Positions 16,940 to 26,138 of a stretch of DNA of 35,815 bases are shown here, in pieces (positions within the stretch are counted from its first letter, which is position 1; each line of letters starts with the position of its first letter). The stretch covers positions 1 to 35,815 of the forward strand of contig NZ_FNHH01000036.1 in the NCBI RefSeq assembly GCF_900103545.1. The letters run 5' to 3'. The DNA comes from Daejeonella rubra (GTDB lineage: Bacteria > Bacteroidota > Bacteroidia > Sphingobacteriales > Sphingobacteriaceae). The notes beneath the pieces are model-generated. The model was not told the origin of the DNA and searched no databases. It saw only the letters and a list, made by a program, of their open reading frames with translations. Position numbers and translations under genes: made by a program.

Positions 16940-17626
16940 TTAGTTCCTGGTCTTTACTACTCTGGCAGGAACGCCTGCAACCACGCTAAATGCAGGAACA
17001 TCTTTTGTGACAACGCTCCCGGAAGCTATTACGCAACCCTCGCCGATGGTTACTCCAGCCAGGATTATAACATTTGACGCAATCCAGCAATCATCATTTA
17101 TCTTCACAAAGCTTCTTTCAACACCCTGTTCCCTGATAGGGACCTTAAGGTTATCGAAATGATGGTTTTCAGCAAAAATCCCAACCCTTGGCCCCATGAT
17201 AACGTTATTGCCAATTTCAATAAAGCCAGAACAGCCTATATAAGCGAAGGGGCCAATACTGGAATTATTACCGATGCGCAAGCCTTCGCCAATTGCGCCG
17301 CCGTATGCATTACTGGGACGGATTATAGAGTTTTTACCTATAGTAACCCTATTGCCTGCAATAATTCCCTGATGGGATTTGCAGTTTATTTCTGCATAAT
17401 CTTCAACAATGAAATCCCGGCCTGTTTCAAGGTAGTGGGAATATCTTATCGAAACGCCTCTGCCGATAAGTACCATGCCTTTGGAGCTTTTAAAGAATAT
17501 ACGTTTTACCAAGCCCCTTATGAAGAATATTGACATGGTCCACAAAGTGATCACAATGTCTCTTTTACTCCAATCTCCTGAAAACCGTTCTTTAATAAAG
17601 CCGGCCTGTATGTGAACAAATTTCAT
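16940..17626 (-). CDS. Hexapeptide-repeat O-acetyltransferase (left-handed beta-helix)
   Basis: Probably transfers acetyl from acetyl-CoA to a sugar of the growing repeat unit. Most of the protein (about residues 75-225) consists of hexapeptide repeats of the left-handed beta-helix type (IGKNSI, IGNNSSIGPF, IGNNVIMGPR, IGEGCVIASGSVV). The catalytic histidine is probably in AENHHF (H155 or H156), and the C-terminal GVPARVVK is the usual end of the maltose/galactoside acetyltransferase group. A hydrophobic stretch at about 26-39 could attach it to the membrane. It lies inside the glycosyltransferase operon. The broken SGNH gene at 12500-13153 may once have been its antagonist. Confidence 0.88.
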   Translation of the reverse strand: MKFVHIQAGFIKERFSGDWSKRDIVITLWTMSIFFIRGLVKRIFFKSSKGMVLIGRGVSIRYSHYLETGRDFIVEDYAEINCKSHQGIIAGNRVTIGKNSIIRPSNAYGGAIGEGLRIGNNSSIGPFAYIGCSGFIEIGNNVIMGPRVGIFAENHHFDNLKVPIREQGVERSFVKINDDCWIASNVIILAGVTIGEGCVIASGSVVTKDVPAFSVVAGVPARVVKTRN

Positions 17627-17667
17627 TTGGCGAAATTTAACAATAATTCTTGAACCGCGAAGGGGGA

Positions 17668-18765
17668 TTAACGCGCAGCTTCTTTAAAAAGACTTATTAA
17701 CTCAGTAGATGCTGTTTTCCAGTTAAAAAGAGCGAGCCGGGCACTACCCTTTAAGATCAAGGTTTTGGCCAGGTCCGGGTTATCAAGAAGATTTTCCAGT
17801 TTAAATTTAATATCTTCTGCATCATAAGGATTGAACGTTAAAACAGCATCTCCTCCCACCTCGGGCAAACAAGAGTTATTTGCAACCAGGACAGGGATCT
17901 TAGCCCTGAATGCTTCGAGCACAGGAATTCCGAACCCTTCATTTAGTGAGGGGAAAACATATGCTATTGCATCTTTATAGTAAAGACTGAGTTCTTCATC
18001 AGTAACGTAGCCAGGAAAAAGTACGCGGCCTTCAAGCTGATGCTTTGAAATATAACTCATTATCGCATTTTTATCATCAATCGTTGTTTTGGGGCTGAAC
18101 TGGCCAATCAAGATTAATTTTAATTCAGGATATTTCGGAACCAATAAATGGTAAGCTTTTATTAAGTTGACGATGTTCTTACGGATCTCCATCGTACCAA
18201 CGTGCAGCAAGTATGAGCCATACTTTTCTTTTGGACGAAAAGTATTTTTACCCGGACTGAAAGTTTTTGGACCCTCATAGATCACCCTGATTTTCTGATC
18301 AGGAATTCCTGATAGCTCTGATAATCTCGCTTTTGTATAATTTGTTGGAGTTACTACGGCGAAGGCCCTTTTTGCTGCGCTCACACCTATTGTTCTAAAT
18401 AAATAAAGCCACAGCTTATTATAATGGTCGGGGTATTCATAAAAAAAAGCGTCATGAAAAACGGTAACAGTTTTATAGCGCAGATGAATATAAGGCACAA
18501 AATAATCAGTGCAGAAAACAATATCACATCTATCGATCAGCAATTTAACTGGGAGCTGAACCTGTTTCCATATAAAATAGCGGATGTGCTCTATCAGCTT
18601 AAGGGCTTTATTCCGGCCGGTATAAACGGGTATTCCAGCGTCGTAGAATATAAATTCGATGTGAGGGTCGCGGTACGTCTTAAATTCGCGAACTAACTCC
18701 TCAAGGTAGGTCTTCGCCCCCGATTTGGCAATTCTCAAATCTCTTACGTCAACACCTACCTTCAT
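17668..18765 (-). CDS. GT4-family glycosyltransferase (GT1-like N-terminal domain)
   Basis: 365-aa GT-B enzyme. The N-terminal part carries MKVGVDVRDLRIAKSGA and VFHDAFF, typical of mannosyltransferase-like GT4 proteins, and the C-terminal part has YLLHVGTMEIRKNI and FPSLNEGFGIPVLEAF with the two conserved glutamates. Its start overlaps the stop of the polymerase/ligase gene by four bases (ATGA), showing translational coupling. Mannose is a common donor for this subgroup, but this is inference. Confidence 0.88.
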   Translation of the reverse strand: MKVGVDVRDLRIAKSGAKTYLEELVREFKTYRDPHIEFIFYDAGIPVYTGRNKALKLIEHIRYFIWKQVQLPVKLLIDRCDIVFCTDYFVPYIHLRYKTVTVFHDAFFYEYPDHYNKLWLYLFRTIGVSAAKRAFAVVTPTNYTKARLSELSGIPDQKIRVIYEGPKTFSPGKNTFRPKEKYGSYLLHVGTMEIRKNIVNLIKAYHLLVPKYPELKLILIGQFSPKTTIDDKNAIMSYISKHQLEGRVLFPGYVTDEELSLYYKDAIAYVFPSLNEGFGIPVLEAFRAKIPVLVANNSCLPEVGGDAVLTFNPYDAEDIKFKLENLLDNPDLAKTLILKGSARLALFNWKTASTELISLFKEAAR

Positions 18766-20141
18766 TTAATTAATGCGTTATTCTTTTCAGCAACAACCAT
18801 CTTTTGTGATAGGACATTAATGAAAAGCCCTGATAAGAACCAAATAAAATAGCTGGTATAGGTATACGATTCAAAATCCGAGGTCATAAGCGGAATAATA
18901 CTCCCAATCTTCAAAAGAAAAACAGTAATAGCTAGTTTTCGTTCCTTACCGCTAAGCCTGTTTATCCATTTTAAAGGAAACGCTATTAGCATTACCTGTA
19001 GAGTTAAATAGATGAGGAAGCCGATGACACCTACCTGGACGCCGATAATGATAAACTGATTCTCGCCGCCAACATTTAGTCCTAATGCATTCGAGACCTT
19101 ACCCGAACTCCCCAAACCAAGGCCGAATGGATTAGCCATCATTGACTCAATTCCAGCAAGCCACTCTATTACGTGTCCTATGCTGGACCCGTTTTCAAAT
19201 GTGATTGTATCCACAACGAAATCGTAGACGTCCTCATTTTGCAGAAAATATATAAAATATAGAACCACTGCGGCAAATCCAAAATAGTAGAAATTTAGAA
19301 TTGACTTTTTGTTTGTTACAAATGCGTATACATAAATAATAAAGAAATAGCTCACCAGCGACGCACGTGAAAGTGCAAAGAAAATTGAGATCTGCGACGC
19401 GGCTAAAGCTATTTTGCCGAACATGTCGAGTTTAATTTCATTTTTATCATTCGTGTAAAGGCCGGCAATCAATGCCAGGGCGAGCAGTGTAGCCGCAGCG
19501 TGCTCAAGTGGGTTTGAAAAGAAGCTGGCGAATCGCTTAAACCCGCTGGCTTCAAAGGTCCAGGTCAGCCCGTAATTACCACTAGGTTCCTGATCATACA
19601 TATAGAAATTATATTCCGCATAACCTGATATCGTTTGAAAGTGCTGCCCAAGTAAGCCTTCACCCATTGTCACTATCGCAGCCGCTATCGTAATAAGTAA
19701 AGCATATTTAAAGTTTTTACTTAGATAGAAATCTTTAAGATTAAACAGCCTTCCCGCTGAATACACAAACGGAAAGAACGACATGCTTTTCAGAGCAGAC
19801 ACGCGTTCTCCAAAACTGAATCCTCCCAGCGGCAAAAATACGTATAAGCAGCTAAGCGTGAAGAAAATAAGCACGGCGTAATCCACCGGATGCATTATAA
19901 AAGGTTGCCTGAAATCCCAGATCAGTGCTACCAGGACCAAAAGGATTAGAATCTCCTTTAGGGGTTGAAAAAAAACGATCATATCCTGCAGCCCCAGTAC
20001 AAAAAGTACGGAAAGAGTTACAGAGTAAATGGAGAGGCCAAAAATAACAAAAAGCAGTAGCCCTTGTTTCCGGCCATTGATTACTTCTTTAAAAGAAAAC
20101 AGGAAAGCCAGGAGATAGGTTATCGGGAAGATGATCAGCAT
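18762..20141 (-). CDS. O-antigen polymerase/ligase-like membrane protein (Wzy candidate)
   Basis: 459-aa integral membrane protein with about ten to twelve hydrophobic segments spread over its length and a larger periplasmic loop around residues 160-200, the layout of Wzy polymerases and WaaL-type ligases. The Wzy_C-like region lies around FALSRASLVSYF. The position between the epimerase and a GT4 gene, in a locus that also has a flippase and Wzz/Wza, favours polymerase over ligase. The family is very divergent, so no residue-level claim is made. Confidence 0.8.
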   Translation of the reverse strand: MLIIFPITYLLAFLFSFKEVINGRKQGLLLFVIFGLSIYSVTLSVLFVLGLQDMIVFFQPLKEILILLVLVALIWDFRQPFIMHPVDYAVLIFFTLSCLYVFLPLGGFSFGERVSALKSMSFFPFVYSAGRLFNLKDFYLSKNFKYALLITIAAAIVTMGEGLLGQHFQTISGYAEYNFYMYDQEPSGNYGLTWTFEASGFKRFASFFSNPLEHAAATLLALALIAGLYTNDKNEIKLDMFGKIALAASQISIFFALSRASLVSYFFIIYVYAFVTNKKSILNFYYFGFAAVVLYFIYFLQNEDVYDFVVDTITFENGSSIGHVIEWLAGIESMMANPFGLGLGSSGKVSNALGLNVGGENQFIIIGVQVGVIGFLIYLTLQVMLIAFPLKWINRLSGKERKLAITVFLLKIGSIIPLMTSDFESYTYTSYFIWFLSGLFINVLSQKMVVAEKNNALIK

Positions 20142-20197
20142 GGGGATTCCTGTAATGTTGATAGCCAGTTAATTACATCAGGCTAAATATAGAGATA

Positions 20198-21190
20198 TTA
20201 TTTCCAGAACTGATAGATGCCTTTTTCCAGTTCATATGAAATCCATTCCTGGCGAGGCCTTTTCGGTTGTAGTTTTGCCCATTCCCACATTTTATGAAGG
20301 CCGTTCTCCAGAGTAGTTATGTCTTTGTATCCAAGGATATCTACGGATTTTTTGTACGTCGGAAAGGCGTGCTTCACCTCATGACGAGGCTCCAGGAACT
20401 GAATTTCGGCTCCTCCAACGATCTTTGAAAGAATCTCGGCGGCTTCGTGTATACTTATTTCTTTAGTGCCTCCAAGATTAATGATCTGTTTTGAGCTTTG
20501 TTCACTTGTTGCAGCAATCCATAGCGGCAATAAACAATCATCCATATAAGAAAACGCCCGTTGCTGTTTGCCGTCGCCATAAATTGTGAACGGCTTATCA
20601 TTTAATTTTTGAAACATCCAGATGCCCAGGACATTTCTGTATCGATCCCAAATATTCTGGTTGTCTCCATAAACATTATGCGGCCTTATGATACACCAAT
20701 CTAAGCCATGCTGATTCCCTGCGATCTGGATATCCATCTCACATGCGTATTTGGCAACACCATACGGATCTATAGGTGATTGCAGGTCATTCTCGTCGAA
20801 TGGTGGATTACCATTACCATAAACCGCCATGCTTGAGGTGAATATTAAGCGAGTAACGCCAAATTCGATACATTTATTAATCACATTTGCCGTAGCAACC
20901 AGATTGTTCGTGTAATTGTATTGCCGTATGAATGGACTCAATCCTTCAGCAGCATAAGCAGCGAAATGATAAACATACTCTATATTGTAGATTTCAAAAA
21001 CATGAGTAAGATTATCTTTTGAAAGATCAGCCTGATAAAAGTGTACTCCTTCAGGCACATTCTCCAGATATCCTCCGCTTAGATTGTCAATGCCGATAAT
21101 GGAGTATTCAGGTTGGTTGATCAATATCCATCTGGCCATTCTTGATCCCAGTAATCCGGCAATCCCCGTAATAAGTATACTTTTATTCAT
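20198..21190 (-). CDS. NAD-dependent epimerase/dehydratase (GalE-like, extended SDR)
   Basis: Cytoplasmic nucleotide-sugar epimerase, probably giving UDP-Gal, UDP-GalA or a related sugar. The glycine-rich motif is TGIAGLLGS (8-16), a slight variant of TGGAGFIG. The catalytic residues are S119/S120 in FTSSMAVYG and Y143xxxK147 in YGVAK. RPHNVYG and FSYMDDC are also typical of the family. It lies between the GT2 gene (11-base gap) and the polymerase in the minus-strand operon. The exact reaction cannot be assigned. Confidence 0.88.
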   Translation of the reverse strand: MNKSILITGIAGLLGSRMARWILINQPEYSIIGIDNLSGGYLENVPEGVHFYQADLSKDNLTHVFEIYNIEYVYHFAAYAAEGLSPFIRQYNYTNNLVATANVINKCIEFGVTRLIFTSSMAVYGNGNPPFDENDLQSPIDPYGVAKYACEMDIQIAGNQHGLDWCIIRPHNVYGDNQNIWDRYRNVLGIWMFQKLNDKPFTIYGDGKQQRAFSYMDDCLLPLWIAATSEQSSKQIINLGGTKEISIHEAAEILSKIVGGAEIQFLEPRHEVKHAFPTYKKSVDILGYKDITTLENGLHKMWEWAKLQPKRPRQEWISYELEKGIYQFWK

Positions 21191-21201
21191 TTGGTAGAAT
21201 T

Positions 21202-22113
21202 CTATGTTAATGGTTGCAAAAGTCCATCTTTAATCCCATTTAATACTGCAACCAATTTTTTAAATCTAAATCTGAGCGCAAAGTAAATGATAATGCCTGT
21301 GTTACGCAAACAATTATAAAGGAATATAACAGGAAACAGATACCATGGTGTGTATTTTTTCAATAGCCAGATGCGATTCCTGCTGCTGAGGTAATGAACA
21401 ATGGGATTTAATTGACCCTCGCGACCTATTGCTTTATTCTTGTTAGCCATCCCTGCAATGTGATATACGATACTTAGTGGATGATAAACAAGCTTATATC
21501 CCAAGGCTTTGATTCTAAAAGAAAGGTCAACATCTTCGTAATAAATAAAAAATTTCTCAGTCAGCAGGCCAGTTTCTCTCAGGATGTTGTTCCTTGTCAA
21601 AAATGCACAGCCGGTTATCCAGTCAACTGTTCTGATAATTTCATCCTTAGGGTTAGAAGGCTTATTATATCCCCTGGTATATGTGTACCCCAGGAGTTTG
21701 TTGTATCCTGATCCCGCGTTCCATATCAGCTTTCGGTCGTGATGAAAAAAAATTCGGGGTTGGATTGCTCCAACTTCAGGATGCGTATTGAGAAAATCAA
21801 CGAGAGGGCCAAGAAAATCTGGTTCAACAAACGTGTCATTATTCAGTAACATGGAATAGGTATACCCGTTTTCAAGGGAATACCGGAGGCCCAGGTTATT
21901 GCCGCCAGTAAATCCGGTGTTAATCTCAGATTTGATAAGAATAATATTCTCGTTCTCAGATTTAAGCTTGTCCCCCGATCCGTCAGCCGATCCGTTATCG
22001 ACTACTATGATGTCGGCGTTGGGATATTCAATTTTGCCCAAGGACTTTATGCAATCATTAGTCAAGTGAAAACTATTCCAGTTTATCAGGATGATAGCAA
22101 CCTTCTCATTCAT
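21202..22113 (-). CDS. GT2-family glycosyltransferase
   Basis: 303-aa GT-A fold enzyme, inverting. It has the N-terminal strand VAIILINWNS, IIVVDNGSADGSG for nucleotide binding, and the DXD-like metal site LLNNDTF. GCAFLTRNNIL and FIYYEDVDLSFR are the acceptor and catalytic-base blocks of rhamnosyltransferase-type GT2 proteins. Residues near 255-285 form a hydrophobic segment that may dock at the membrane. It follows the flippase with a six-base gap, so it is part of the same transcript. Confidence 0.9.
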   Translation of the reverse strand: MNEKVAIILINWNSFHLTNDCIKSLGKIEYPNADIIVVDNGSADGSGDKLKSENENIILIKSEINTGFTGGNNLGLRYSLENGYTYSMLLNNDTFVEPDFLGPLVDFLNTHPEVGAIQPRIFFHHDRKLIWNAGSGYNKLLGYTYTRGYNKPSNPKDEIIRTVDWITGCAFLTRNNILRETGLLTEKFFIYYEDVDLSFRIKALGYKLVYHPLSIVYHIAGMANKNKAIGREGQLNPIVHYLSSRNRIWLLKKYTPWYLFPVIFLYNCLRNTGIIIYFALRFRFKKLVAVLNGIKDGLLQPLT

Positions 22114-22119
22114 AGTGTT

Positions 22120-23382
22120 TTAATAGCGACTATCTCCGTATTTGTCCATACTAAGTCTTTTTGTATAATAAATTAAAGCCAGGCCTTCCATTACAGCTGC
22201 ATAAATACCCACAAGGAATATGTGCATGCTGTAAATCGCAAAGCCACTCAAACAAAGGCTTGTGATCAATAGCAAAAGACCAATTTTTAAAATTTGTTTG
22301 TTTTGATTAGAAATAAGCAGGTGAAGGATATTTAAGGCATTAAGAGCTGCCAAAAGCGGGCTGAAGCTCATTAGCCTCAGAAATAAAACAGCCGTTTGAT
22401 TGTCTTCTCCTGTATAGATTCTAACGATTATTGGGGCAAATATTAGAAATGCAAGGGATAACATACCAAAACATAAGGCGAGTAATTTATTGTATCTCTC
22501 CTTCATATTAATAAAACTCTGCTTGCTTTCGTTGTAAACCAGAGCAGCCCGGGGATATATAGCGCTGCTAATAGAAATGATCAGAAGCCGTACGGACCAG
22601 ATTATTTTATCGCCTACGGAATAGGCAGTTAACCAGCCCGCGCTTCCCCATCTGTAAATTGCAAAAACCATAAGCGATTGCTGGAGATGAACCGAAACAC
22701 CATTGCTTACAAGATAAAAATTGCTTTTGAGCAATTCCGTGTAATTCAGTAGCCTGATTCTTAAAGGGAGGCCGAATTTTACCGAAGCATAAATAATAAG
22801 AAAGAAATATCCAAATATATGGATTACGCCAATAAATAAATTAACCCTCTCCGCATCTCCGGGCCCATTAATAAAGAAAATGACGGATAGAATAACCGCC
22901 AGTTTTATAGACATGTTAATAATGTTAAACATAATAAGCCGTTCAATCCCTATGTACAGGAATAAGGGGTTGATAACTTCGGCGAACATAAGGGGGACGG
23001 CAAGAAAAAAATAAGAATAGTTATGAATATTCATCGAATTCCCCACTAGCATCGCTATAGCAAAAAAGACAAATATTAAAGCTCTTACTACTAAAACATT
23101 ATAAAATTCGATGGCCCTTTGCTCTTTATCATCTTTCGCAAGAGCAATATCTTTTATACCTGATTGGTTCGTTCCATAGTTAATAATTATTCCTATTAAC
23201 ATAGCAAACTGATTGGCGACGATGAACATTCCGTATGCTTCGCCAATCTTTCTGTTTAAAATAGGATGAAGGAGAATAAGCAACAGTATATTGGATACAC
23301 TTATACTGCTTAAATTTAAAAAACTTGAAAATATACTGTTATTTCCTACCCTTTTAACAATGCTTAGAATCTGGAATTTCAA
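22120..23382 (-). CDS. Polysaccharide flippase, Wzx/PST family
   Basis: 420-aa membrane protein with about twelve hydrophobic segments, matching the Wzx/RfbX flippases that move the lipid-linked repeat unit across the inner membrane. Landmarks include the N-terminal block with SISVSNILLL, NYGTNQSGIKDIAL and SVGDKIIWSVRLLI. The only good start is TTG at 23382, because the next in-frame Met is about 50 residues further, beyond the first helix. It is the first gene of the minus-strand operon, divergent from the barrel gene at 23512. Confidence 0.88.
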   Translation of the reverse strand: MKFQILSIVKRVGNNSIFSSFLNLSSISVSNILLLILLHPILNRKIGEAYGMFIVANQFAMLIGIIINYGTNQSGIKDIALAKDDKEQRAIEFYNVLVVRALIFVFFAIAMLVGNSMNIHNYSYFFLAVPLMFAEVINPLFLYIGIERLIMFNIINMSIKLAVILSVIFFINGPGDAERVNLFIGVIHIFGYFFLIIYASVKFGLPLRIRLLNYTELLKSNFYLVSNGVSVHLQQSLMVFAIYRWGSAGWLTAYSVGDKIIWSVRLLIISISSAIYPRAALVYNESKQSFINMKERYNKLLALCFGMLSLAFLIFAPIIVRIYTGEDNQTAVLFLRLMSFSPLLAALNALNILHLLISNQNKQILKIGLLLLITSLCLSGFAIYSMHIFLVGIYAAVMEGLALIYYTKRLSMDKYGDSRY

Positions 23383-23452
23383 AATATTTGCCGGGCTTAA
23401 AAAATTAGAATAACTTCGGGTCGGATTTTAACCAAGCCTTGTCTTTACGAAA

Positions 23453-23490
23453 CAAATATAAAACAATGCCGTTCTAAGTTTTTAATTTTG
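23453..23490. promoter_or_regulatory. Divergent -7 boxes between flippase operon and third barrel gene
   Basis: Minus strand TATATTTG (23460 to 23453) and plus strand TAATTTTG (23483-23490) both match TAnnTTTG. They would give leaders of about 63 bases for the flippase operon and about 15 bases for the barrel gene. Neither has a clear TTG at the -33 position, so both are tentative. Confidence 0.35.
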
Positions 23491-23511
23491 TTTTGAAATG
23501 TAACCTGACGT

Positions 23512-25113
23512 ATGATTCTTAAGCGACTTACCCTTCTTCTTTCATTCATTACTACCTGCTCATTCGCTCAGACACCCAATCAAATTCAGCCGTATACGTA
23601 TTCTCAATATCAGAAACTATATAAAAGCACATATGATGTTAAAACCAGGTCTCATACATCCCTGCTTCCATATTTTAAAGAAGATAGCCTGACATATATT
23701 CTGCATGACTCCTTATTAAGATATGGTGTTGATACGAATAAAAAGAAATTCATTCCCCGCAAATTATTCAATGAGCATCTTATAGATGTTAAAAAAGAAG
23801 ATTTTACTGCATACGCTGATTTTTTACCTGATTTTACTGTTGGAAGGGATTTTAAAACCGGGAAAAATCTATGGCTTAATACGCGCGGGTTCCAGATCGG
23901 CGGTACAGTAGGAGATAAATTTTCATTTTACACAAGCGGATATGAGAATCAAGCCGTTTTTGCAGATTATCTCGAGCGCTACATAAATACCAATGAAGTT
24001 GTACCTGGACAGGCATATGACAGATCTTTTGGTAAACGGACGAAAGACTGGTCGTATGTAAGTGCAAATATATCTTATACGCCTGTTAAGTATCTGAATA
24101 TTCAACTGGGGCAGGATAAAACATTTATTGGAGATGGGTACCGGTCTTTACTACTCTCTGACTATGCATCCAATTATCCGTTTTTAAAGCTAACGGCCAA
24201 TCTCGGCAATGTGCAGTATATGAGTATGTGGTCTTATATGAGTGATCCCAGGGCTAATCGTTTTTCCTATGATACCGGTTATCGGAAGAAATGGGGAATT
24301 TTCCATTATCTGGACTGGAATGTTACTGACCGACTATCACTGGGATTTTTTGATTCAATCATTTTATCTGATCGGGATGATCAGGGAAATAAACGCGGAT
24401 TTGATTTTTCCTACGTAAGCCCAATTGTATTTTTGCGACCCGTCGAAGCCTCAAATGGATCGCCTGACAATGCCCTTATCGGTTTTACTGCAAAATATGA
24501 GCTGTTGAAGTGGCTAACCGTATATGGCCAATTTTCACTGGATGAATTTGAAGCTGATAACTTTTTCGCCGGGGAAGGCAGTTCAAGGAATAAGTTTGGG
24601 TATCAGATCGGCGTGAAAGGATTTAACCTTTTAAAAATTGAAAATCTCAACTTTTTAGTTGAATTTAATTCAGTTAGACCATATACCTATACCGGTAGAG
24701 CTCCAATTATCAATTATGCACATTTCAATGAGCCATTAGCCCATCCCATGGGTGCGAACTTTAATGAGCTGCTGGGTATTTTGTCATACTCATGGAAAAG
24801 GTTTGATTTTGAACAGGAACTCGTTTACGCCCGCTATGGCCTGGATGGTGGCCTTATTAATTACGGGAAGGATATCTACCGATCGTGGCTGTATCCTGCA
24901 CAGTTGACAGGGAATTTTATTGGACAGGGGATTAAAACTAATTTTTATTTTTCAAATACACGCGCCTCATTCCTGATAAACCCTAAATATAATCTCAGGC
25001 TTGAAACGGAGCTTACCCTAAGAAGAGAAAGTAACGCGCAGATCATTAGGAATAATTCTATTATTTCCTTTGGATTAAGAAGTTCATTCAGGAATCTCTA
25101 CAAAGACTTTTAA
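23512..25113 (+). CDS. Outer-membrane beta-barrel, RemB/Wzi-like
   Basis: 533-aa secreted protein with a signal peptide ending at SFAQ (about residue 20) and repeated aromatic alternating strands through to the C-terminus, so an outer-membrane barrel. Blocks such as GQDKTFIGDGYRSLLLSD and DRLSLGFFDSII are what I associate with the RemB-type gliding/surface proteins and the wider Wzi-like family of Bacteroidota. It is only loosely similar to the two Wzi paralogues at the left end of the locus. It marks the right edge of the polysaccharide locus and is divergent from the flippase operon. A role in polymer handling or surface adhesion is inferred. Confidence 0.75.
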   Translation: MILKRLTLLLSFITTCSFAQTPNQIQPYTYSQYQKLYKSTYDVKTRSHTSLLPYFKEDSLTYILHDSLLRYGVDTNKKKFIPRKLFNEHLIDVKKEDFTAYADFLPDFTVGRDFKTGKNLWLNTRGFQIGGTVGDKFSFYTSGYENQAVFADYLERYINTNEVVPGQAYDRSFGKRTKDWSYVSANISYTPVKYLNIQLGQDKTFIGDGYRSLLLSDYASNYPFLKLTANLGNVQYMSMWSYMSDPRANRFSYDTGYRKKWGIFHYLDWNVTDRLSLGFFDSIILSDRDDQGNKRGFDFSYVSPIVFLRPVEASNGSPDNALIGFTAKYELLKWLTVYGQFSLDEFEADNFFAGEGSSRNKFGYQIGVKGFNLLKIENLNFLVEFNSVRPYTYTGRAPIINYAHFNEPLAHPMGANFNELLGILSYSWKRFDFEQELVYARYGLDGGLINYGKDIYRSWLYPAQLTGNFIGQGIKTNFYFSNTRASFLINPKYNLRLETELTLRRESNAQIIRNNSIISFGLRSSFRNLYKDF

Positions 25114-25127
25114 ATTTTTGTCTGTTT

Positions 25128-26099
25128 CTACTTCTCTGATGAATATCTGAACCCCCGATAGGAGGCAAGCAGTTCCTTATCGCTTAGTAAATATCCTTCC
25201 TCCTTCTTTCCGAGAAAGTACAAGCCGCTCGCTGCGTCTATACTCCCCTTGGTTTTATTGAGGATAAGATCAAAATATTTTACCCAGAAGAACAAGAAAG
25301 TCCCGCCGTAGCTAAGGATGCGGTCAACTTTCTTACTATTTGCAAAGCTGGTTAAAAAATACTTTAAAGACCATGTAAGCGCGGAGCCTGCTCCAGCGAC
25401 CAGCCCGCTTTGTACTTCCCTGAAATTTCTGAACATCCTTCGGTGGCCTAAGTCAGTAAATCGTAAAAAATCATATTTTCCGCCATGCACTTGCTGCATG
25501 AAGGGCGTTTCAGCATATATAAGGCCACTATTTTTCAGTACACGATGCATTTCACGAACGCATTGAAAAGGATCCAGGACATGTTCTAAAACTGCCTGGG
25601 CAATAATCAGATCAAAACTTTCGCTGGCAAATGGAATCTCATGTGCATCGCAAATAACCGTTGTATTAGGGCCATAAGAAACATCGGTTTCAACAAGGAG
25701 GTCACCTTCTTTAAGCACCTTCTTGAGATGTTTAATTCCGACTCCGTCAACGCTGCCTCCCAAAATTAAGATCCGTATATGGCCGGAGCTTTGCAGTATT
25801 TTCGAGATAGTTAAATAATTTTTTTCACTAACATTATTAAAGGTGACATCAGGCTGGATGTCTTTAAGAAAACGGATTAAGGGATTAGAATAGGTTTTAA
25901 AAAATATGTCGCCTTTAGTTTCAAAATCCTTCTGCTCAAAAAGATCATTTTTGGGGTTGATTAAAATAGGGATCCCATTAAAAACCGGATAAGCCGAACG
26001 ACAGCTTTCATCTATACATGTATATAAATCCACTGCCTTCGTCAATGATTTTTTACAGGCGGGGCAAACAATGATTTGCTCTAAAGCAGAATGGTCCAT
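25128..26099 (-). CDS. SAM-dependent methyltransferase with N-terminal zinc-ribbon (Trm112-like)
   Basis: The N-terminus has C12-P-A-C15 and C28/C33, a Trm112p-like zinc ribbon, followed by YPVFNGIPILI, the usual continuation of that domain. The methyltransferase core has ILILGGSVDGVG (SAM motif), CDAHEIPFASESFDLIIAQAVLEHV and REMHRVLKNSGLIYAETPF, of the Methyltransf_11 type. Residues near 270-285 are hydrophobic. The substrate is not predictable. It runs 39 bases behind dxs in the same direction and may share its transcript; the neighbouring polysaccharide genes suggest, but do not prove, a sugar or glycan target. Confidence 0.85.
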   Translation of the reverse strand: MDHSALEQIIVCPACKKSLTKAVDLYTCIDESCRSAYPVFNGIPILINPKNDLFEQKDFETKGDIFFKTYSNPLIRFLKDIQPDVTFNNVSEKNYLTISKILQSSGHIRILILGGSVDGVGIKHLKKVLKEGDLLVETDVSYGPNTTVICDAHEIPFASESFDLIIAQAVLEHVLDPFQCVREMHRVLKNSGLIYAETPFMQQVHGGKYDFLRFTDLGHRRMFRNFREVQSGLVAGAGSALTWSLKYFLTSFANSKKVDRILSYGGTFLFFWVKYFDLILNKTKGSIDAASGLYFLGKKEEGYLLSDKELLASYRGFRYSSEK

Positions 26100-26138
26100 T
26101 TGAAATTATTCAGGGATTGATGAAGATAGATTTACTTG

